A stretch of 64,000 bases of DNA from Curvularia sp. ZM96. Taxonomy: Eukaryota; Ascomycota; Dothideomycetes; Pleosporales; Pleosporaceae. The translations under genes and the position numbers were made by a program. The stretch is from positions 3,224,001 through 3,288,000 of the forward strand of contig JAJGBQ010000004.1 in assembly GCA_022457065.1 (NCBI GenBank), given 5' to 3'. Numbering within the stretch: the first letter of the stretch is position 1; every line of letters begins with the position of its first letter. The notes beneath the pieces are model-generated. The model did not search any database. It was not told where the DNA came from and saw only the letters and a program-made list of their open reading frames with translations. This document shows, one piece after another, positions 55,917 to 64,000 of the stretch.

Positions 55917-57584
55917 ATGTACAACCTTGCCCGCGCCCGGCCGCTGGCTCGCGCTCTTCGCGCTGCTACAGTATGTACACACCGAGGTGCTCTCTGCAAG
56001 CTGCAAAAGCCTCTTACACAACTTGCTGCCCCCCGTCCCACAGGCGCACATGCTAACAAGGACCAGGAAACACCGCTGAAGCGCTCCGTCATCCAGCAAA
56101 GGAGAGGCCTTGCTATCCACGAATACAGGTCCGCTGCCCTGCTCGAGTCGGTACGAATGTTCTCCACTGCAACATCCCACAATCTGGCGGGCATGGATAT
56201 CTAACGCGAAGCTCAGTATGGCATTGGCGTCCCCAAGGGCGGTGTCGCTACTAGCGGCGCCGAGGCCGAGAAGATTGCCCAGGACATTGGTATGCGCCAG
56301 CAAGAGTAGAGAGGGAAGTTTTTGGGGCTAATATGTGCAGGCGGAGAGGACGCCGTCATCAAGGCCCAGGTTCTTGCTGGAGGTCGTGGAAAGGGAACTT
56401 TTGACAACGGCTTCAAGGGCGGTGTCAGGGTCGTCTACTCGTATGCTTTACCTTGCTCCTGTACAGCGCCGCGGCCCAGTCTAACATAACATACGTAGTC
56501 CTCGCGAAGCGGCTATCCTGGCCGAGCAGATGATCGGCCACAAGCTCATCACCAAGCAAACTGGAGCCGCCGGCCGGCTCTGCAAGTCCGTCTTCATTGT
56601 CGAACGCAAGTTCGCCCGCCGTGAGTTCTACCTCGCCATCCTCATGGACCGCGCTTCCCAAGGACCCGTCATTGTCGCTTCATCGCAAGGTGGAATGGAC
56701 ATTGAGGCTGTCGCAAAGGAGCACCCCGAGGCCATCATCACCACCCCCATCGACATTCACAAGGGTGTCACCGACGAAATGGCGCGCAACATTGCCAACG
56801 AGCTTGGTTTCTCGGAGCAGTGCATCGAGGATGCCAAGGACACCATCCAGAAGCTGTACAAGGTCTTCATAGAGAGGGACGCCACCCAGATTGAGATCAA
56901 CCCCCTCTCTGAGACCACTGACCACCAGGTTCTGGCCATGGATGCTAAGCTGAACTTCGACGACAACGCCGACTTCCGCCAGAAGGAGGTCTTCGACTGG
57001 AGGGACATCACTCAGGAGGACCCCGATGAGGTCAAGGCCGCCAAGGTTGGTCTCAACTTCATCAAGCTTGACGGCGACATTGGCTGCCTTGTCAACGGTG
57101 CCGGTTTGGCCATGGCCACCATGGACATCATCAAGCTGAACGGCGGTTCTCCAGCTAACTTCTTGGACGTTGGTGGTGGTGCTACCCCTGAGGCTATCAG
57201 GCAAGCTTTCGACCTGATCACCAGCGACCCCAAGGTTACCGCCATCTTCGTCAACATCTTCGGTGGTATCGTCCGCTGCGACGCCATCGCCAAGGGTCTG
57301 ATCCAGGTTGTGCAGGAAATGAACCTCAAGACTCCCGTCATTGCTAGGTTGCAGGGTACCAACATGGAGGCTGCGCAGAAGCTGGTAAGTATTCATAGGA
57401 TATGATTCTGGTGTAAAAGAGATTATCTTGGCTAACTTTTGTGTGACAGATCAACGACTCCGGCCTCAAGATCTTCTCCATTGACGATCTCCAGGGCGCG
57501 GCAGAGAAGTCTGTCCAATTCTCAAAGGTCGTCAAGATGGCGCGTGATATCGATGTCGGTGTCGAGTTTACCCTGGGTATCTAA
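55917..57584 (+). CDS. LSC2: Succinyl-CoA ligase beta subunit, mitochondrial
   Basis: Spliced join(55917..56150, 56217..56289, 56341..56440, 56499..57384, 57450..57584), 475 aa. It is part of the TCA-cycle enzyme converting succinyl-CoA to succinate with ATP or GTP formation. An Arg/Ala-rich mitochondrial presequence (MYNLARARPLARALRAAT) precedes RGLAIHEYRSAALLE. The ATP-grasp domain follows: VIKAQVLAGGRGKGTF, ATQIEINPLSET and AMDAKLNFDDNA. The ligase domain has GLAMATMDIIKLNGGSPANF and VNIFGGIVRCDAIAKG. Introns are 50-66 bp. A GTATGT…CACAG pair at 55971-56043 is not used in this model because splicing it would break the frame. The start lies 221 bp from the divergent Lys-rich gene. Confidence 0.95.
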
Positions 57585-58624
57585 ATTACTCGTTTGTGAT
57601 AGTTCTATGCGAGAAGAAAAAAGCACTTGCGGCTGTATGTATGTACGCCGGTTTGTGTTGAATATATTAGTTGCATACCCCAGCTTGTGTGCGTGTGTTA
57701 CCTTGTGAGATATTTACCGTGCTCTAGCAAGAGTAAACATTTCTGTCTTCCGGGTTACTGTGAATGAACTTTTTTCACAGCGAAAATGGAATACTGATGC
57801 TTCTACTCCGTCTCCTCCGTCATGTTTGCATCGTTTGCTGTAGGCGTGGCTTGGGAGAGTCGGGGAATGGGGTGTGTGATGTAGTGTCGATATGGCGGGT
57901 ATATGCGATGGTGTAAGTAACTGTGGGTTCTGGAAAACATGCTTGAACAAGCTGTTACGCTGGCGTGACTCGATGAATGTGATGAAATCTCCTTCTTGGT
58001 TACTATGCAATAGGGTCTGATATGTTGCATCGCGGTGTTGTAACCTTCCCATCTCCCGGCTCGGAGAAAAAGATGGATTTTTTATGTGTGAATACATGGG
58101 GTGGTATTCGTAAAGGAGAAAAGGGGCATAATCGTTGGCGGAGAAAGAAAGCGCAAAAATGAAGGCCAGCTGTTTTCACGAGACATATCTCCTTGTGTGA
58201 AATAGTTTTAAGACTACAAGTGTTGGTTCAAATGAGTTCAGAAAATGTTTTGATGTACTCGTAGATGACGTGTATTAAAAGTCGGGTCACTCTATTCAAG
58301 CGCTCGGTCTAGTTCCATAGCGCAGCTCCCATGTTGCGGATGATGTATGAAAGCTCTTATTTGATTTTTCAAGCCAGTGGCAGTTAATACAGATTAGAGG
58401 TGATGGATGGCGACAGCCATATGACGAAAAGCAGATTTGGGAGCGAGATTTTATATCTATGATACACTAAGTTCAGGGGGTTCATGTAAGGGGATCATAA
58501 AGTGGAAGAGATGCCTGTACCGGGATATTTTTCATTCATAGCCCACTCATGAAGATATCGACTGATACTCTTCAAATAATAGCTCAAAAAGCTGATCTCG
58601 TGTAATCAGTGTTTAACATGACAA
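57585..58624. other. Convergent intergenic region
   Basis: 1.04 kb between the 3' ends of the LSC2 and short-chain dehydrogenase genes. It has only short frames and is too AT-rich to suggest coding. Confidence 0.55.
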
Positions 58625-59694
58625 CTAAATGCCGAAGTCACCCTTCAAAGTCAGCTTAAGTAAGTCCTTGCTGACAATATCCTCCTTGTGCCTCAAAAGA
58701 TCCTCCACATCCCAGTTTGCAGCAATGAAACGGCCACTGAGAAACCTTGCCTTCTCCTGGCAAAGCCATACTGCAGTCCCGCCAACGAGTTCCGGACTGT
58801 CCAGGTTGAAGAGAGACCGGAACGGCTCGCGAAGCATGTCAGTGGGCACGAGCCCAGGGTGCATGGAGACGGCGGTTACGTTCGGATACTCGGCCGCGAC
58901 ATATGTAGCAAGTGCGTCAACAACGAACTTGCTCATCATGTAAGCGCCCACTTGTGGGACCGTGAAGAAGGCCTGCCACGAGCTAACATTGATAATCGTA
59001 GCGGGGGCGTCTGGGCCTGGTAAAAGACGCAAGAAGGAACGAATCACAAGATAAGTTCCTTTTCCGTTGATTTCCTACAGCGAACTTGTTACTCGGCCGA
59101 GCTTATCGACAGTGTCACAGCTGCACCATCGTATTTGGAAAACCTACAAAGTTCTTCCACCATTGCTCTGGATCCGTCTCGTGGAGTTTCGGGCCGTCTC
59201 CGGTCATGGCGCCCGCGGTGTTGACCAGGACATCGGCATGGCCAAACGTCTCCTTGATCTTTTCAAAAGCACTCTCAACGGCCTTTGAATCTGAGATATC
59301 GAGAGCGTACGTGAGCGTCTCGATGCTGGGGTTGGCTTCCTTGACCGATTGCTCTACGGCAGCGAGTTTGGTAGCGTTGGAAGCCAAGAGCACGATACCC
59401 TTGATACCGGCTTTGATGAATGCTGGGACCATTGCCTTGCAAGGGCAGCCTGTCAGCAGGGTTCCACTATGTCGGTTTAACGACACTACGTATACGAGTA
59501 TACGAGATGCGTAGTCTTAGACCTACCAAGGCCCCAATCCCACGCGAAGCGCCAGTGATGATAGCAACTTTGCCGACTAGGTTGTGCTCTAGACGACTGG
59601 GATCAATTGCCGGATACATATCTTGGTGTGCATTCTGGGTGAATTGCATAGACTTGACGTAGAAGTCTTTTGGAAGGTCACTTAGATTCGCCAT
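58625..59694 (-). CDS. Short-chain dehydrogenase/reductase
   Basis: Spliced complement(join(58625..59074, 59148..59435, 59527..59694)), 301 aa. The start is the ATG at 59694; the frame upstream has none. The cofactor motif TGASRGIGAL falls at the end of exon 1. VLVNTAG replaces the more common NNAG, and the active site is Ser in INVSSWQAF with YMMSK (Tyr-X3-Lys). MHPGLVPTDM is the usual PG motif. Classical SDRs oxidise or reduce many alcohols and ketones with NAD(P). The N-terminal extension (about 40 residues before the Rossmann fold) is seen in a fungal subgroup. Substrate unknown. Confidence 0.92.
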
Positions 59695-60950
59695 CTTATT
59701 TGGATATTGAGATTGAATAACAGAAGACAAGACAGATTAAGAATCCTGACTCGGAGTCGCTCTGTAAGTGTCTGTGACACTTCTGTTGAAATCATCACAT
59801 GTGTTATCTTGCAATTCCCCACCTGTTCGGCAGAACTCGAGCTGCCTACCCGCTTGCACGTCGCTTTCTGTTTAATTGCAGTGGGTGCCTTGGCGCTCTA
59901 AGCGATGCCCATGGAAAACTGACAACCAGATGCTGGTTTTTCCTTTAGGCATTAGTGTAGGTGGGTCCTTCCTTGTTCACAAGCAGGGGTGGTAGAAGAG
60001 GACAGGGTGCCTGATTTCCAGGTACTCACTGACACCCTCTCCTGCTGGCAGTAAACCATCTGCTTTCGAAAATTCGGCTTTCATGGAGCATTGCACCCAG
60101 AAGAACCCAGAATATTGACACTGATGCTAATAGATATGAGTCTTTGTAAAAAGATGTAGAGAAAGAGATGGGAAAGTGAAACTCGACGAATGACATCATC
60201 GCATGCAACTATCCGAAATAACAGATATGCGAAGACATTTATGAGAAGGAGAGACATTTAACCGCCATGCACAAGCTCTATGTAAGCTGTGTGCAACTGA
60301 ATGAAAGGTGAGAATAAGAAACGAGCTGAAGTAGATCCATATGGAAGCAGCTCGAGAAAGTCTTATTGGTAGTACTCACGAGAAACCCATCTTCAATGTG
60401 ACGCTCCACAAATATGGCTAGTCTGTTGCCATTGGACTGAATCGTAGGCTTTGGCTATACCAAAGTTCAAAATACCCAATTGCCACTGTTAACAATACAT
60501 ATCCTTCCTCTCTACTGGATAGTACCATGTAACTTTCTTGAAATATTGAATACTGGCACTATCAGAACGACCATAATATTTCCCGAGAGCATTCTCCATC
60601 AGTTTTGAACATTTCATACGAGCATAGATAAAAGCTGAAATACTCCACTGCGTTTCTGTCAAACTCTGCGTATTGCAAGCCCCTCGGTGTGAACCCCGAA
60701 GGACCTACATCCCGATCCTCTGGCCCAAAGTACTCACCGAGGCAGAGAGATAGCAGCACACGCACACGAAAAAAAAAGAAGGATATCTTAACACGTACGT
60801 GACATATTTCCATTGGTCCATCTGTTCACAGATATTTTTGACCCATCCATTGCAAGCAAACGACCTTCAAACGCATCAACTGCTTCCACAGCCCCAGGCT
60901 CAGAAAGCTCTCCGAAACTTGTCCCGAAATTTACACTGCTAATCGCTCCT
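59695..60950. other. Intergenic region
   Basis: About 1.26 kb containing the upstream region of the dehydrogenase gene and the 3' side of the LEA-like gene. No supported gene was found. Confidence 0.5.
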
Positions 60951-61513
60951 TTACTTCCTCTCCCCACTAACACTGTTTCCTCCCGCCTTGGTTGTATCAC
61001 CAACGAAGTTTCCCGCCGCTAAAAATGCCCTGTTAGCATCGTTCCTCTTCAATCCCCCATCCCCTCGCAAAACGTACCTTTCGTCGTATCACCTACTCCC
61101 TTTGTAACTCCCGTCACCGCATCGCCCAGTCCTTTTCCTCCGGCAGAAACGACATTGCCTGTTGTGTCGGTTATGCCTTGGACGCCTTTACCGACGGTGT
61201 TTGTGGCGGCGCCGAGGGTGTTGCCTTGATGGTTGTGTTAGCGCTTCAGGTAAAATGGGCAGAAGGGTAGAGAGGGAAGGGCGGAGGAAGGTAGAGGATA
61301 GAGAGATGGAGAAGGACAGGGGAAAAGATGAGTGAGTGGGATAGAGGGAAGGAGACGTACCGAGGCCACTTGCTGCGGTGCCGAAGAAACCTGTATTCGA
61401 AGTCAGTTTCAATGTTTTTGAGTATGACGGAAACAACGCCTTTTGTAGCCAACTCATTGAGCGGATACGAACGACTCACCCTTCTGCTGTTGCTGGTTAT
61501 TCTGGTCAGACAT
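60951..61513 (-). CDS. Small LEA-like hydrophilic protein
   Basis: Spliced complement(join(60951..61018, 61078..61224, 61361..61390, 61480..61513)), 92 aa; all four exons join with phase-1 splices (AAG G|gtgagt; CTC G|gtacgt; AAA G|gtacgt). It begins MSDQNNQQQQKGFFGTAASG. The body repeats a Gly/Thr/Lys pattern: GNTLGAATNTVGKGVQGI, TDTTGNVVSAGGKGLGDAV, TGVTKGVGDTTKAAG and NFVGDTTKAGGNSV, with 11-residue periodicity. There is no Cys, Trp or signal peptide. This composition matches group-3 LEA-like/stress-protection proteins of fungi (desiccation, heat). A CCCCT (STRE core) lies 150 bp upstream at 61661-61665. The exons are too short to show as long frames; function is inferred from composition. 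Confidence 0.75.
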
Positions 61514-62716
61514 GTTTGGTACTGTGCCTTGATTCGAGTCTTTCGTAACGATTAGAATAAGATTGCTCGTTTTCTCAACGAAAAGATATCACACGTGGAT
61601 TGTTTTGTCAGATGCCTTGTTTCAACGGCTGCACATTACATGTTATATACCTAGACCTCTCCCCTGAGTAGACCCTATGACGTAGGTGCTCTGGCCCCCC
61701 GCCAACGTCTAAGGCCCCGCTCAACCCCACCCCGCACACGCCGTTTCTAACTTGAGTATCATCGGACGCGTAACACTGTCCTACTGCAATGTGTACTCTT
61801 TCGTTCATTATGCTATGCGGTAATCGATCCAGAAGAAATATAAGAGTGCATTGCTTATGCAAAAGAACTGGCATCTGCCACCAAATCCTGAAATTGAATA
61901 CAAATGAACCTCAGGCTCGAGTAGGATGACGACAAATCTTTCAGCACACAATAGAACGAATTGCAATTTTTGAAGTTATCAGTGCATTCTTGTAACTAGA
62001 ACAAAGAATAATACAAGCAAGTTTTGTCGTCCGTCAACCTTAGCTAACCTCCTCTCATGACATAAGTCATGTTTCTCATGACAAAAAAGTCAGGAGTCTG
62101 CAGTCTGCATGCCTAAGCAAGTCTGCTATCGTCGGCGGTACCGCAACACAAAGCTCTACCACTTTTCTTTTGCAAAAAGTGTGAACGAGAAGAAGAAAGA
62201 AACAAGGAAGGAAAAAAGTACATCGAGGGTGCAGAAAGATGAAAAAGACATTCACAGGAGAAAAGCGGCACTCCTTCTACCTACCCAACCCTACCCATCG
62301 TGACGCAGAGAAAGATGACAAACTTGAGGGAAACGGGGTCGAAAGACTAGAGCCCCGGAATACCATGGAAGACGCTCATGAAAAGCGTGTAACATGGGCC
62401 CCTTCCCTCTTTATATCCGGAACGCCGTCGTGTTTGATAGTGCCGTGAAAAACATGCGCGTGAAAAACAGTCGAGGCTTTTCAAGGTCACCGGAATAGTT
62501 TGACCACCCAAACCTATTTGGTAGAGACCTCCCACCCGACAACAAGGAAACTTTTGGAATCCGCCAGTCTTGAAAGTTGCAGTAAGGAAACCTTGCAAAA
62601 TGCCGAACAATGCGCGCTCAGATGCCCCCGTCTATGCAACGAAACAAGCGATTAGGTTACCGCGTGCGGCATGGTCTATGGGTATAACCGTCACGCGCTT
62701 GAACGAAGAAAGGTAA
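61514..62716. other. Intergenic region
   Basis: 1.2 kb holding the promoter of the LEA-like gene and the 3' UTR of the eIF4G gene. It includes the palindrome reported separately and some purine-rich tracts near 62190-62270. No gene was seen. Confidence 0.5.
62056..62082. repeat. CATGAC inverted repeat plus third copy
   Basis: CATGAC-ataa-GTCATG at 62056-62071 forms a perfect 6-bp inverted repeat, followed by another CATGAC at 62077-62082. It lies about 540 bp upstream of the LEA-like gene and could be a dimeric factor site. No known consensus is claimed. Confidence 0.4.
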
Positions 62717-64000
62717 TCACTCGGATGGCTTGGACTCTGCTTCGGCAGAGTTCTCTTCTGGAGCCTGCGACGAAGAGGCAGCCTCGCCGGCGTCTTCGTT
62801 GCTAAGGGCAGCTAGCGCACTGTCATCATGTTAGTGTCGGACTCTTGTCTAGAAGGTATTGCAGAAAACTAACCTGAAAGCATTCGCGTGAGCGTTCGAG
62901 TCCTTCTCCTTTTGCACAGGCGGTGTACCAGTGCGCGAAGAAGCTCCGGAATCCTCACCACCACGACCCATCATGCCCGGGCCAAGACCACGACGGCCGC
63001 TGCCGCTGCGGCTACCGAGCATGGAAGGACCAAGAGCTCCGGGGTTGTTCAGGTTGCGGCCAGAAGCGCCCTTGGAAAGCTTGCGGAGGTCATCCATCTG
63101 CACACGGCTGCCAGTGTCTGGAGGCGGCTGCATGCCAGCACCAGAGAATGAGCGGGCGTCACCACGGCCCATGGGAAGACGGCCACCACCACCACGCTGG
63201 TTAGAACGCGTTCGCTCCATCTCAGCAGCCTGTTGAGCGGCCATAGCCTCTTGATGAATCTCGGCAATGGTCTTGGGGCCCTTGAGGGTGTCCTTGGACT
63301 TCCATCCGGATTTGCGAAGATCAACAGTGTCGAGCAACATGAAGTGCAGACGTGAGGGAAGACCCTCCATGTTCATGACCTTTTCGATACGCTCAAAGTA
63401 CATGTTGATCATCTTGGGACCAGCCTCGGCAGACTCCATGGTTGCACCAACAGTACGGAGCAGCTTGACCAAACTCTCGATGGCGGCCTCATCGGGAAGG
63501 CCTTCGAAGTCAAGAAGCTTCAGCACACACTCGTGCATGATTCGGAGCGTCAACATGCCGAGTTTGTAAAGCTCTCCAATGAACTGAATCAGACCCAAAC
63601 CCTTACGCTTAGCGGCAGCGGCAATGTAGTACTCGTCGGAAAGTAGCTTGGCCTCTTTGCCGTCCTCGGGAGCATCGGGGAGATTGACTTCCCAACCACG
63701 CTCAAACTCTTCCTGACAGCGGTTGAGCAGGTACTTTCGGAAGAGGGCGCCACCAACGACAGGGTTGCCGTGCTTGTCTCTGACGTTTTCGTCCTTGATC
63801 TCTGTGCTCATGGTCTGCAACATACGGCTGCAGAACTTGGCATACATGGAAGACCAGTGGCTCTCGTCGCAAGCCTTCTCGAATGTGAGCTGAATGACTT
63901 GACGGAGCGTACGACCATCACTCTCGTCCTTGGATTGTCCAGCAATTTCGAGGATCTGGTCCGAAATCTTATCGAACTTGTCGGGCGTCATCTTGTTGAG
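62717..64000 (-). CDS. TIF4631: Translation initiation factor eIF4G, C-terminal part (5' end outside window)
   Basis: Spliced complement(join(62717..62819, 62874..>64000)), partial at the right edge. eIF4G is the scaffold linking cap-binding eIF4E, helicase eIF4A and eIF3. The window begins inside the MIF4G domain: LNKMTPDKFDKISDQIL, then KACDESHWSSMYAKFC, LLNRCQEEFERGWE and GLGLIQFIGELYKLGMLT, a HEAT-repeat fold binding eIF4A. After it, KSKDTLKGPKTIAEIHQEA precedes an Arg/Gly/Ser-rich tail with RGG-like segments (RNA binding). The 54-bp intron (TTTCAG|gttagt … gacag|T) joins NAF to SALAALSNEDAG, and the protein ends KPSE. The N-terminal eIF4E-binding part is not in the window. Confidence 0.95.

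Noticed and set aside
55971..56043. Apparent GTATGT…CACAG intron in the LSC2 presequence
   Set aside because: Its length is 73 nt and removing it shifts the frame into an early stop; the unspliced reading gives a plausible mitochondrial presequence.
1..64000. tRNA genes, rRNA and CRISPR arrays
   Set aside because: No convincing paired A- and B-box/T-loop sequences, no rRNA-like blocks and no regularly spaced repeats were found by eye on either strand.

Overview
The window is nuclear DNA of a filamentous ascomycete. Genes carry several short (about 45-80 bp) GT-AG introns, many with CTNAC-type branch sites. The gene set includes an AlcR-type regulator, HET and ankyrin/CorA-like proteins, DUF1996 and small secreted proteins. 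A Dothideomycete, probably a member of the Pleosporales, fits best, but that is an inference from gene content. I rebuilt gene models by joining exons across canonical splice sites and checking reading phase. Spliced coordinates are given in each entry.

Left part (1-26 kb): the 3' end of a galactokinase gene; about 5 kb without a supported gene; an AlcR-like Zn2Cys6 activator whose promoter carries paired AlcR/CreA-type motifs; ribosomal protein L13; an LRRC40-like leucine-rich-repeat protein divergent from a coiled-coil protein; a basic Ser/Thr-rich protein; a membrane protein with a CorA-like C-terminus; MCP1 (mitochondrial membrane protein) divergent from a C2H2 zinc-finger protein; and an uncharacterised protein.

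Accessory-looking middle (26-38.5 kb): a secreted DUF1996 protein, an 81-residue secreted protein with eight cysteines (candidate effector), a possible short multi-exon gene, an alcohol-acetyltransferase-like enzyme, an ankyrin-repeat/CorA-like membrane protein, and a HET-domain protein transcribed divergently from it. Intergenic gaps are longer here.

Metabolic stretch (39-51.5 kb): a Kv-beta-like aldo-keto reductase, a DAL5/Soa1-type MFS transporter divergent from a TauD-type dioxygenase, a secreted GMC oxidoreductase, a single-module MetE-like methyltransferase, and an NAD(P)-dependent reductase. The transporter and TauD gene share a 538-bp promoter with two CACGTG boxes. This suggests a sulfonate-sulfur uptake and use module (inference).

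Right part (52-64 kb) is mostly housekeeping: NTF2 (with a 4-nt first coding exon), peroxisomal-type 3-ketoacyl-CoA thiolase, a Lys-rich nucleolar-type protein, succinyl-CoA ligase beta subunit, a short-chain dehydrogenase, a 92-residue LEA-like protein, and the 3' part of the eIF4G gene running off the window. No tRNA, rRNA, CRISPR array or intact transposon was seen by eye.
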